A stretch of DNA of 64,000 nt from Hippasteria phrygiana (Eukaryota > Echinodermata > Asteroidea > Valvatida > Goniasteridae), in the NCBI GenBank assembly GCA_037893225.1, contig JAZGUH010000484.1:868001-932000 (forward strand), in the 5' to 3' direction. Each line of letters opens with the position of its first letter. The stretch's first letter is position 1. The notes under the pieces are model-generated. The model was not told the DNA's origin. It searched no databases and was given only the letters and a program-made list of their open reading frames with translations. Below, piece after piece: positions 43,867-54,703 of the stretch. The translations under genes and the position numbers were made by a program.

Positions 43867-46800
43867 GTATACCGGTACAATCTATAATTAGAGCTGATAA
43901 TAATAATAATTGCAATGATTGATGGGTCTAAAGGCAGGGGCTAGGCTGTAGTGGTAAACGCCCCTCAACAAATTGTCCAACATGCGAAAACATTCAATTC
44001 GTATTTTTGTTTTCCAGCATCCACTCTCTTTTTAATTTTCCCTCTAAAATGTCCCTTGAGCATCTTTAAGAAATCCCAAATTGGCAAGGCTCCTAAAATA
44101 GGCGACAAGGCATGAACATTTAACATATCCGTATGGTAAATCCCACATTTTGATGAAATGCAGTGAGTCAGCAAGGACATTGAATACAGGCATCTTTATG
44201 TTTTTAGATCAGAACATCGTCCTAAAGACCTAAACTCTAGACCTTGACTACATGTACTTCTTACAACTTTTTACAACGTCCCAATGTCACCTGGTATGTG
44301 GCGTTTGTAGACTGCTCTTAGAAATTTATACTTTTGAGAGCAAATCTTATGTATAAAATATGAAATGAAATTGAACAGTTTCTGCTACAAACTGCTTGCC
44401 AACTCGAATGGTCTGAAATATGTAAATGATACAAGTTAGGCGGGTGTGACGTTTCGAAGGTTAAAATGTCAAATTGAAGACACTGGACGGGCCAGTAGGT
44501 TGTTTGTTGGAATGTTGGAAATGCATTGAAGGCTGAAGGGTGAAAGTGGTTCTTTCTTCGCCTTCCACCTCCAGTGACTCCGGTTCGATTTCCACCAGGT
44601 GCACTATGTGGATTGGGTTTTCAGTCCCTACCTGATTGCATGGGTTTTCCCCAAGGACATAAATAGATTAAAGTCCCTTACTCCCTGCGTGCCAATCACC
44701 AGGTGCGATCGTCCTAGACGATGTCAGGTGCACGGGTAATGAGACGAGCCTCTTCAAGTGTCAGCATGCCAAGCTCGGTGTGAGTGACTGTGAACATAGC
44801 GAGGACATCGGCCTGACCTGCAGTGAAGACACCGCAGAGATGAGACTGGAAGCGAGGAGGGCCGCCGTAAGTATCCGTAGGACCAAGGTCAGGAAAGTAA
44901 GTAGATCACTCCCTGATAGACCGGCGGGAATTTGGCTCCTGGTTCGTGTAAGACCTTTACCTCATCATCCAGTCAGACATACTACTGGACGGGCTCCTGA
45001 AGGTAAATTCTCAGTAACTAATGTTGAATATGTATACAAAAACAGGTGGGATTCTACTCTTTATTATTATGAAGGCTGAAGTTTGTGAGAGTGTTTGAGC
45101 GTGAAAATCGTCTTTCCACCTATTCCCAATATTAGCTGTACCTAGATGTAGAATAAAAAGCTATGCCAATAGCTTTTCCCCTCGTTCTGTATCTCTGTGG
45201 AAGTATTTGCCTGGTGCATGTTTTCCTTCATCTTACGATGTTTCTTGCTTCAAGAGGAATCTTAATTCTATACCTCTTGTATCTTTGACTCTTTTTCTTT
45301 TGGTAGCTCCGTATCTCGAGTGGTTTTTAGCCTTGTTTGGGGCGAAATTACATAAAAAATAGTTGGACTGTCCCGTTTTGGTTAGTATAGCTAGGAAATA
45401 AAATTGGATTGAAGTACAAACCGGCCTGTATAGAATGTTGCCAGAATGGAGATGTTCATGATGATGGTACCAAAGATGGTGATGACGATGACATGATGAC
45501 ATAAAGAAGGGTGGTGAGAAGATGGAATTTGCGTCAGGGATAATGAAAATTAGAAGAGACATGTTTACCCTTTCCTGACGGAGTGTATGAAGCTCTGTAT
45601 GCTCGGTGCTTTCCGAGAGCCGGGGAGGGGGGGGGGGGGGGGGGTGTCGGGGTAGGACTACTAATGATGGCGCCATTTCTCTCGGGATTTTCTCTCATGT
45701 TTTTTCCCACAGGCTCTCGGAAAGCACTGAGCATACAGTGCTTCATACACTACGTCGGGAAAGGGCGAAAAGTGTCTCTTCCAATTTACAAGAAGGGTGG
45801 TATTAGAATGTTCCAAGAAATGAGATATTGATGATGATGACGATATGATGGGATGACGATGACACTGTTGGCGACGCTTCTTTGCAAAACTGTGGTGTTA
45901 AGTTAACACCATGCGGTATCTCTATTGAACCATTTCATTCAATGACATGGTGCTAATCTAACAGGATGATGAATGTGATAATGGTGACGTTGACGATGAT
46001 GGCGTTGGCAATGACAATGATGATTGTGACTCTGGTTAAGTGACTGAACCCCGCTGTGCATATCCCCGGTCCTTGCTTTGTGGCGTTATATACCGGCATG
46101 TCATGAACTCGTCAATGCATGGTCTGTCCCTTGTAGACATGTCTGTCAATGAAAGGAAAAGACTAAAGTTTGCATTAAAAAGAGAAGTGCAAGCCAATAT
46201 TGGCTTGAATCTGATTTTCCCCAAGGCCACTTTGAACGAGGAACCAAGTTCTTGTCGTTTACGTTCATCCTTTTTGTGTTTCATTATGTTTTCATTGTAG
46301 GCCTACATCATGCAACCTTTTGTACTAACTCTTTCCTGATGTATTTTTTTAGTAGCTCCGTTTTTCACTGTCGCATTCTAGACTCATGTTGGCCTATTAA
46401 CAATCAGAATCTGTAACAATCAGAATCTGTTGCGGCTTATATCCCATTTGCTAACTCCTTGCTTTTTGGTGACTGTAAAGAACAATTATGAAGAAAGAGC
46501 AAAATGTTTCACTCATCAGACCGTGCATGCAGGGGCCCCATTACTAAATTGGGTACATGCCCCATACTCGAGAACCACGCCTCAGGGTGCGTGGACTCGA
46601 TATAAAATACCGTAGTGAATCTGAAGGCCCAATTTCGCCCATTTCTCCTTTGTGTTCATGTATGGCCTTCACCCATCAAACCACTAACAAACTGTGTTTC
46701 CGAGTACTCTTTCGGAAAAACCTATAAGAGTCCGGTCAATAATTTCATTTCTAGGAGAGAAAGCAGGTCAAAGCTCGCCTGGTTGGGAAGTCGATATTAC

Positions 46801-47546
46801 AACCCATTTCGGAGGGCGTGGTGGAGTTGTTCTACAAGGGGAAGTGGCGCACTGTGTGCGGCGAGGGATGGGACACGCAAGATTCGCGCGTCGTTTGCGG
46901 CATGGTGGGTTTCAAAGACTCGCTGCCGCTGACTACAGATTACGAGGAATCGTAAGTATGATCGGGTAAAAAAATCTGTCCCTAACATTTCACGAGCAAG
47001 ACGCAATCAGACAATTTGTTAGAGAATAATGATGACAAACCAGGAGGTAAACAAAACATGAGTCAAGGAAAACTAACGAAATGAACGACTATAATCAAAC
47101 AAGCCAACGGGAGAGATCGCTAATAACGGGAAAGATGCTCAGTCGGAGGTTCAAACCCCACTCCTGCCAGTTTTCTTTGTTCACTTTGAAAACTGACATG
47201 AATGAATGTCAATTTATCAACCAAAACAAATAATAAAAAATTCACAACGATCGATGTGAACAATTCAAACGAGAATCACAGTTAACATATTAGTAAACAT
47301 GTTTCTTTCCTCGATCTGACTAGAGATAATCTCCAACGGCACAAGAGCATCCGATTCACAAACTTCAAATGCACGGGTTCCGAGTACCACATCGGGTACT
47401 GCCCCTTCGATGATCTCACTGACGCCGAGGATTGTACGTCGGGCACTGTCGCTCATGCTCGCTGTCACCGCGGTGACTTCGTTCTCGATACGCCTTACGA
47501 TGAAAACGGTTTGCCCATCGAAGATGAAATCACAGAGGAAGAGGAA

Positions 47547-47580
<34 letters not shown>

Positions 47581-50500
47581 TTGTTGAAATTAAAGAGGTT
47601 GTCACAGTTGATGGAGATGCAGCAGAGACTACCACGGGCGTAGAGAGTAGTAGCCTAGGGATGAACGTCACCACTTCGGACCCTGAAGTGATGTCTGTGA
47701 CGGAGATTCCGAACACGCTGAGCGACGATGCTGGGCAAGCACGGAGGAGGAAAGGAAAGAGCAAGACGGCACGAAGTAGACAAGCTCCAAAGGTGAATCT
47801 TTATTTACAGTGATACAAAGACTGCACTACTAACCCGGTGGGAGTGTGTTTTCCCAGAGTTGAAGTTCCCGGCTTGATCATCAGAAATTTTAAAATTAGA
47901 AAATCACAATAAAATATTATAGATCGTAATCGTTTATTGTTATGAGGCAAATGGAACCATGCACACAGAGTCGGACGCCCTAATCGTTAATCTCTCAGAA
48001 TATTATTGTCATTATTCATTTCAAAAAGGTATAAATAACATAATTCAAAAAAAATATAATCTGTAGCCACATGTGACATTAAAAAAATGTAGAACAAAAA
48101 TTCGACCACACTACATTGTTCTCGCATTTGGTTTATTATCGATACTTGAGTAAATCTATTTAAAAAAAAAAAATATATGAAAAGCTAATGCAAGCATAAA
48201 GAAAACATTTGACAACGGACTTAAGCGTCAAAACAAAGCGCAGAGAATGTGATTTTGTTCAATATTTAATTGTGGAACACGTCTGGAGAGAAGTATATAA
48301 ATGTTGTAGGTAGTTGGGGATACAGAACTATTTTGATCATTTTCGAGAACAAGTGCAATTTCTTAAAAATACAGTTCGTTGTAGGACCGAATCATGTATG
48401 AAATAAATGAGGACATTTATAATATGGACATTAGAAACTAACAGCGCAATGTTTTGCACTCAGGTTATTAAGCGGAAACCTCCTATTCGTCTGAGATCGG
48501 GAGGTAACTTCGGGGAGGGCCGAGTGGAGGTTCATATCAACGGATTGTGGGGAACTGTGTGCGGTGAAGGCTGGGATCTAGTCACTGCCAGTGTCGCCTG
48601 CCGGGAGCTCGGGTTTGGCGTGGCAAAAGAGGCCATACCCAACTCAGAGTTTGGACAAGGTAGGCCTTCAATCTAAATGGTAACTAGGTGAACAAACAAA
48701 AAAGTAAAAAAAAACAACCGTTTTCGAAAACTGAACCGAACCGAACCGAACCGAACCGTCAGGTTCATTCTCGCCAAAGCCCTGTATAAATTAAAGTAAA
48801 TGTTACACATTTATCTACACTCTTATTGCAAAGCGGCAAAACGTTTCGCACAGATATTGAAACAAACCACAAATTGTGAGATCGCTGACAAAGGACAAGA
48901 TAGTTTTGTTGGTCGAGCGCCGGTTGGGTAATCATGAGTTCGCATGCTCAAATTCCACTCCTGGTAGTTTCCAATCCGAGTCCAAGAATTTGCCATGAAT
49001 CTTGCTTGTGCAAATAGAGTCAGATTTATTGTAAAATTCTCCTTCTGTTTTCATGTGCTTTTTGCCTTTCTCTGTACAAACGTCGGTCCGATTTGGTTTG
49101 TTTCTCGCAATTTTTTCGAACTCTTTTTTCCATGTCTATTAATCTAATTTCGTAAATGTGCCAGCACGTCAAACCAACGGAGTCCGATGTCTTGCTCTAT
49201 TTTCGTGAATGTATAGAAGCATTCCACCGTTTTTTTTGGTTTTCTTTCTGAAGGCGTCGGCCCGATCTGGCTGTGGCAAATGCGATGTGAGGGACACGAG
49301 AAACGACTTCTAGACTGCGGTCACGGTCATCTGAACGGTAGCAGGTGCAGTCACGCTATGGATGCCAGCGTACGGTGTAAGGTGCCTGATATCGACGTCG
49401 TTGGCAAGGTAGCAACTTCAATATTCAGAGGAGTCTAGATTCTCAAGCTGAGTAGTGCAAAAATAATCATATTTAAGGGGTGGATCAGGGGTGGTTTCAG
49501 GTCCCGCAGATTTTTTTCTTCACTTTTATAAGCCGAGGATAAAAGAACAAAGTCGGGGGTGTGGTGTGACCCCCAACCACCTCTGGATTCAACGCTCGAG
49601 AGAATTTTTTCTTTTTGGAAATAACACATTAAATCGAATCTCATTCTTGAAAATTATTGATATGGAAGGAATTATTTTATCCCTGGATGTTTTTCTATTT
49701 TAATTTTTTTTCATGAAAAAACCTTTTGTGTAATATTAATCAATAAACTTTCTGTTTCTTAAAGATGTTCGTATTTTTTTAGGCGAAATAAATGAGGTCT
49801 GGTTTGATATAATCCGTATATAATCCCCATCTACATTAAACCTCAATGCACCTCGCTGCATCATTGGCTCATCTTTGTCCCGCTCTAGGTCAAACTGGAG
49901 GGCGGGACCTACGAGCGAGAGGGGCGGGTAGCAGTCTATACCAACGGGCGTTGGGGTAACATCTGCGGTGCCGGCTGGGGTCTACTGGGAGGCAAGGTGA
50001 TCTGTAGACAGCTGGGGATGGGACATGCTCGCTATGCATCCGAGGTAAGTAATACCACGAATCAAGACAGACGATTCCTTTAAATCAGGGGTCCATGTGT
50101 CTGTGACCAATCTGTAGGGGGCATTCGCGGGTGCGCCAATTTTGGTTTCCAGAGGACACTGTTATCATATCGAGGAGGAACAAAATATACCATTATTAGA
50201 GTTGGAGCAGATAATTCTTTTTGCAGAGGGAAAAGGGAAAAGCTTTACATTTGGAAATGTGATGAGGGAATTATGCTCTCACTTAGAAGAAACCTAGATT
50301 TTTTTTCTAATAAGTATTTTTGAGTGTAATTTGCAGTACTCTGAGACACCATCATAGTTTTATATGACACAGAGGTTAAGAAGTACAACAAAATACATTA
50401 CCTTGATCATTATAAATATTGGAGATTGGGCATGCATTTGTAAACGTACTGAGACCACCACTTGCTTTATATGACTTCTGTATTTTCACCATCAAATCAA

Positions 50501-53486
50501 ATCCATCAATTAATTAAAAGTGAGTTGCCATACCCATGGACTTACTATAACCAACATTTAGAGATATGTCAACGCACAATTGTTGGTCTCCTCAACCTGT
50601 TCAGAGTACACTAAGCTACGGTGCTGCTCCAAAGAGGACGTTTTTGATGATGGATGTACAATGCACAGGCAACGAGAGGACAATCAAAGAATGCAAATAC
50701 ACTCGTCTGTCCAGTCAATCCACCTGCACTAGAGGATTCCGAGCTGGGGTCGTCTGTGTCGACAGTAAGATTAAACAAAACAAAACAAGTACTGGGGAGA
50801 AGTTTATATTGTTGTAACATATTTGGCCACATTCCTGTGTATATGTAGGGGTTTGTTAAAAAAGGAGAAAAATAAGGATGTGTGCGCTAACTGTTCTGCA
50901 CCTTGCAGATGCTAATGTTTTCACATCGGGTGCAAGTTGGAGCTAATGAAACTAATTGCTGCTGTTGTTGCTATGCTGAAGATCTTGCTACTGTTGATGT
51001 CGTTAGAGCTGCTGCTGCTGCTGCTGCTGCTTAATGCTGATGGTGGTATTGCTGTTGTTCCTTCTGACCTCCCAGAAGTGATAATGCTCTCACTGCTGCT
51101 GCAGCTAGTACTGGTGTTGTTTGTTGTGTGCTGGTGCTTTGATAGTTTTCTACAATTCCTTGTACTGCAGCTGGCTACAGCAATGTTAATTGCTGCTATG
51201 AGGGCATGCTGCTGCTGTTGCTACTACTGCAAGTGATGATCATGTAGCTTATCGTGCAGATTACTGGCATTACTGGTGTTGTTGCTAGCATTGCTGCAGT
51301 TGCTGACTGCTTCTGATGCTAATATTGGTATTAGTGCTAGGGATGGTGTTTTTGCTGCTGCCGCTATATATGCTGATGCTGCTGGTGCCGAGGTAGTTCT
51401 GCCAGGGCTAGAGGCCGTGTTAAAATGCTGCCGAAAGAGCTAACATGGTAATTCCGATGCCTGTATTGCTGCAGTTGGTAATAATAGTTATACTGCTGCT
51501 CATGCTGTGATGCTGCCAGTTTTGCTGCAGTGCTGTTAGTAACTTTGCTGGTGGTGGTATTGCTGTTGCTTGTTTTGCTGCAGTTGCCTATAGTAGATCT
51601 GCTGCAGCTAGTTACAATAATGTCAGTGTTGCTGCTGGTGCTGATAGTAACCCTGCTGCTGCAAGTAGTGATGCTGCAAGTAGTGATACTGCCTGTTTAT
51701 AGGCCTACTGCTGGTGTTTGTTCTGCTGCTGGTATAGTTATGCTGCCAGTGTTGACGAGGCTGGCAACTGTACCGATATAGTTCTGCTGCTGCAGCAAGT
51801 GCACATAGTGTTTTTGCTGGTGTTGCTGCAGTTGCTGCTAACCATTCTCAATGCTCATCCAATTCTCTTTTCTTCCCTGCTATACAGCCCTGCCAGACAT
51901 CTTGATGGACCTTCACGTCCTGCAAGCATCAGTCCGTGTCCAGGATTCTCTAGAGTCTTTCATGTCTTGCTCCAGGGAGGAAGGATGTCTGTCTGATGTT
52001 CCCAACAACTGGGGTATGCGACGGCTGCTACGCTTCACTAGCGCCATCATGAATCGGGGTATGGAACAGTTTCGACCATTCTTGTCTCGATACAGTTGGA
52101 TATGGCACAGCTGTCACAGGTGAGCGATATTTATTGAAACAATACAATAAATGATGAATGGTGAAAACTACAGTAAAAAGGAAGTATTGTGCTATCATGA
52201 ACAGGGTTTGTGGGGGACATAGATGGATTTCCTGGAGGCTCAAGCCTCATCCCCATAGAATCATGCCTGGTTGCTCATTGTTTCTCACTCTTCCCGGCCT
52301 CTTTACCCAATCTAGGCATTTCCACAGTATGGAGGTGTTCAGCCATTATGACCTCATCAACCATAAGGGGCAGAGAGTCGCCCAGGGTCACAAGGCTAGC
52401 TTCTGCCTCGAGGACGGCCATTGCGATGATGGCATCACACCCCAGTTCTCCTGCAGCACAGACCAGGGAATCTCTGTCAACTGCATTGACATCTACGCTA
52501 GCAACATAGACTGCCAGTGGATTGACATCACTGGAGTGAAGATCGACTTGTACAAACTCAGGGTATATTTTAGACTAGTTGTATCCGAGCCATTATATTT
52601 TATAGTATACTTGTGAGAAAAGATAATTGGAATCACATTGAACCTGCAACTACCCTGTACAAGTGTTTTTATATTTTCTACTGGATGGGTGAAGGGTCCA
52701 ATCATTGGAATTTTTGTTTTGACTATTTTTGACAGATACACATCAACCCAGAGAATCTGGTGGCAGAATCAGACTATGAGAATAACTTGATCGAGTGTGA
52801 CCTGTACTACGGCAGGGCTCTCACAATTGGCCATTGTGAATACGGTAAGTGTCTCAGGTTATAAATTATCTGCAATGAGGTGAGGTGAGGTGAGGTGAGG
52901 TGAGAGGAGAGAGGGCAGGGCGGGCTTGGTCAGGGTGGGGCGGGGTAGGGCATGTTACACGACTGTTTGTACATGTACATCACTTCACACTGACACGGTG
53001 TTAACCCAAGTACTTTTTGACACTAATAAGTGTACAATACAATGTAACTACATTGACAAACATCACCGAATCGAATACAAAATTTCATTTAGTGATGGTC
53101 CAGTGTATGGAATGTATTGAATGAAATTTGGGAACCAGTATTGTGGTGTTCGTTATAGTGAAGTTATACTGTACCTAAAAATGTACCCGAAGAATAAATA
53201 CTACTATAATTATGAGATCTCCAAACCCTCATGTTGTGTTAGATCTGGGCGACTCTGTGCAGTCGAATCCACTCCAATATAACATGTGAATCAGAATCGC
53301 ATTTTCCATTTTTTGTCGGAGTTGACAACTCCTTTAAAATATTGGAGTCTCCCAAGTCTAGTTGTAGTGCTGCACATTTTGTTTGAGTATGACGACAAGT
53401 GCATGTACATTTGTGAGCCACTATGACACCATATTGATGCAAATTTCCCCCTCTCTCTTTCAGTATCTGACAGAATGACTGAATGA
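43578..53486 (+). CDS. LOXL2-like: Lysyl oxidase-like protein, four SRCR domains (LOXL2/3/4 group), complete
   Basis: Twelve exons join in frame into 798 residues: 43578-43866, 44703-44866, 46755-46951, 47324-47792, 48464-48659, 49254-49408, 49889-50044, 50605-50764, 51888-52119, 52316-52562, 52736-52844 and 53464-53486. Order: signal peptide (1 to about 29); SRCR1 (about 35-140); SRCR2 (about 152-265); acidic linker with 15 consecutive Glu (288-302); SRCR3 (about 376-480); SRCR4 (about 491-595); lysyl oxidase domain (about 600-798). The copper site [11 protein letters not shown] is intact. The quinone-cofactor pair is present: Lys in [10 protein letters not shown] (about 699) and Tyr in [11 protein letters not shown] (about 733). 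The family oxidises lysines of collagen and elastin outside the cell. Four SRCR domains place it with LOXL2/3/4. The acceptor TTACAG at 43540-43545 suggests a 5' UTR exon upstream. Confidence 0.95.
44703..44866 (+). CDS. LOXL2-like: LOXL exon 2: SRCR1 second half
   Basis: It encodes [20 protein letters not shown] and ends after GLTCSED plus a helical basic stretch. Donor GTAAGT at 44867, phase 0. A second perfect GTAAGT at 44897 is also in phase 0 and would add ten codons. Confidence 0.93.
44904..46754. other. LOXL intron 2 with repeats and GAT-rich tracts
   Basis: It contains a dispersed repeat at about 45113-45350 (same family as 2005-2220), degenerate GAT/GAC triplets at about 45440-45500 and 45825-46030, and the inverted repeat listed next. 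No exon is seen. Confidence 0.7.
45553..45781. repeat. Inverted repeat (about 70-bp arms) with G-run loop
   Basis: Arms 45553-45621 and 45712-45781 pair with about 85-90% identity by eye (shared TCTCGGAAAGCAC and TTCATACACT). The 90-base loop contains about 19 G. The open frames here on both strands arise from this symmetry. Confidence 0.9.
46755..46951 (+). CDS. LOXL2-like: LOXL exon 3: SRCR2 first half
   Basis: Phase 0 start after TTCTAG. It encodes [35 protein letters not shown] and ends at DYEES. Donor GTAAGT, phase 2. Two other frames are open here but lack SRCR motifs. Confidence 0.93.
47120..47195 (+). mobile_element. tRNA-SINE 3' fragment
   Basis: CGGAGGTTCAAACCCCACTC, CTGCCAGTTTTCTTTGTTCA and CTTTGAAAA: T-arm and tail of the same SINE family, lacking the head. 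It lies in LOXL intron 3. Confidence 0.8.
47324..47792 (+). CDS. LOXL2-like: LOXL exon 4: SRCR2 second half and acidic linker
   Basis: It begins by completing Ser and encodes [18 protein letters not shown], then a linker of about 100 residues. The linker holds 15 Glu in a row coded by GAA/GAG, a Thr/Ser-rich middle and a basic end ([14 protein letters not shown]). The donor GTGAAT at 47793 is weak but keeps phase 0 with the next exon. Confidence 0.9.
48464..48659 (+). CDS. LOXL2-like: LOXL exon 5: SRCR3 first half
   Basis: Acceptor CTCAG, then [34 protein letters not shown] and [18 protein letters not shown]. This is close to the equivalent LOXL2 segment. Donor GTAGGC, phase 1. Confidence 0.94.
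48730..48759. repeat. GAACC pentamer microsatellite
   Basis: About five units of GAACC just downstream of LOXL exon 5, in the intron. Confidence 0.85.
49254..49408 (+). CDS. LOXL2-like: LOXL exon 6: SRCR3 second half
   Basis: It encodes [20 protein letters not shown] and [14 protein letters not shown], the SRCR closing cysteines. The acceptor is GAAG (AG at 49252-49253) after a T-rich tract; donor GTAGCA, phase 0. Confidence 0.92.
49889..50044 (+). CDS. LOXL2-like: LOXL exon 7: SRCR4 first half
   Basis: 156 bases, phase 0-0. It encodes [20 protein letters not shown] and [19 protein letters not shown]. Donor GTAAGT. Confidence 0.94.
50605..50764 (+). CDS. LOXL2-like: LOXL exon 8: SRCR4 second half
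   Basis: It encodes [20 protein letters not shown] and [10 protein letters not shown]. Acceptor TTCAG, donor GTAAGA, phase 1. Confidence 0.93.
50937..51850. repeat. GCT/GTT triplet-rich intronic tract
   Basis: About 900 bases dominated by imperfect GCT, GTT, CTG and CTA triplets (GCTGCTGCTGCTGCTGCT near 51010), filling LOXL intron 8 up to 38 bases from the exon 9 acceptor. The leucine-rich frames in it are compositional. Confidence 0.9.
51888..52119 (+). CDS. LOXL2-like: LOXL exon 9: catalytic domain start
   Basis: It encodes [29 protein letters not shown] and the first part of the copper site, WIWHSCH. Acceptor TACAG, donor GTGAGC, phase 2. Confidence 0.95.
52316..52562 (+). CDS. LOXL2-like: LOXL exon 10: copper site end and cofactor residues
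   Basis: It encodes [24 protein letters not shown] (cofactor Lys) and [18 protein letters not shown] (cofactor Tyr). Acceptor CTAG; donor GTATAT is weak but in phase 0. Confidence 0.95.
52736..52844 (+). CDS. LOXL2-like: LOXL exon 11
   Basis: It encodes [20 protein letters not shown] and [12 protein letters not shown], matching the end of the lysyl oxidase domain. Donor GTAAGT, phase 1. Confidence 0.94.
52877..52903. repeat. GGTGA pentamer microsatellite
   Basis: Five or six units of GAGGT/GGTGA in LOXL intron 11. Confidence 0.85.
53464..53486 (+). CDS. LOXL2-like: LOXL exon 12: short terminal exon
   Basis: After a strong tract and CAG at 53461-53463, the phase-1 reading gives VSDRMTE and TGA. 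Vertebrate LOXL2 has a longer tail here, so the call rests on splice-site quality and frame only. Confidence 0.65.
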
Positions 53487-54426
53487 TCTTAGGATACCTC
53501 ATCAAAATAAGAAAGTCACCCCCAACTTCCGTTCCATCGACACAAAAATTTATTGTGACAATCAACAAGTTTTTCCTGAGAGAAAAGTGATAGATACATG
53601 CTACATTACAGAAATGATTTTGGACTCAGTTTAAATATTCAAGTTAAGGCAGGAATAATGTTAATTTAGCTTTTAAAAAATGCCATATCTGATTTGCCAT
53701 GTTTTTAAATTAATTAAATGAATGAATGAAAATGCTTCACAATACAATAATGCCTAGTTTTAATAGATTGTTTTACTAAACAAAACTCAGGATGTGACAG
53801 CTTTTTGGGTCAAAGTCAAATCTTTTGGTTTATGTAATTGGTAATGATGTATAATCCTCTTCAATTTGTTTTCTTTAAAATCAGATGTTTTTTTTTATTG
53901 CACAACAAAGATTTGGCAAACTAGGATTTAGGAAGCCACACTGTTGATACACAAGGGAAACTATCATGGTAATTAAAGTGAACCAAGAAAATTTAGCTGG
54001 ATTTAAATCTGTGACCTCCAGAACACTGTAGTGTCTTAAAAGGTAAGCACTTATCCAGAACCACCAAAGTGACATCATGTATTACTGAAAATGCACCTGG
54101 CCTTATTGAATAGGCACAAAGCACGATGCACGCGACGATGTCATTTTGGTAGTTCTGTAAAGTGCTTACGTCTTAAAACCACCAATGGGATACATGTAAT
54201 TGTAAAAGATAAACATTTCTGTTAACTCATGAAAACATGTTTTTCCCTTTTTGAAATGGCCCATTTATCATATTACTATGTATAATGTTTACATTTTTGC
54301 AAACTTGTAAATAGCTCTGGGTTAATATGAAACTAGTGTCGTTTAGTGATATTTTCATCCTACAAAATTATATATTATTTTTATTATCTTTGAGGTGATA
54401 AGCTTGAAATCTTAATCAGTATGCTT

Positions 54427-54432
54427 AATAAA
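54427..54432 (+). terminator. Candidate LOXL polyadenylation signal
   Basis: AATAAA about 940 bases past the LOXL stop, followed within about 20 bases by a T-rich stretch. Confidence 0.4.
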
Positions 54433-54544
54433 AGTTGGTTTTTTTTTTTTTTAGATCTATGATTTCCTCACATTCTGATTGATGGAGTGTGCTTTCATGT
54501 TATTGAATTTGGTAAAAAAAAATTAGGACAACACTGTTGCAGCA

Positions 54545-54703
54545 GAGATGTAGTCAATCACAAGCCCTCCAGTCCTAATCCCAATCACAAGCTATTCCTT
54601 TGTCATTGTTCATCCAGTTACTTGTGACTGGCTTTATGAAAGGACTTCTGACTGGGCTTGCGAAAGGACTTGTGAAAGGACTTGCAGGGACTCCAACTCT
54701 GTG
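54545..54703. mobile_element. Inverted-repeat element with 12-bp internal repeats, copy 2
   Basis: Nearly identical to 16030-16260 over the interior (GTGAC-GGCTTTATGAAAGG, GACTTCTGACTGGGCTTGCG) but with a shortened left part. It ends GGGACTCCAACTCTG. Confidence 0.8.

Noticed and set aside
45233..45831. Overlapping ORFs on both strands around the G-run
   Set aside because: Explained by the inverted repeat and poly-G/poly-C.
50937..51781. Leucine-rich ORFs upstream of LOXL exon 9
   Set aside because: Translations of the GCT/GTT-rich intronic tract; splice borders place them in an intron.
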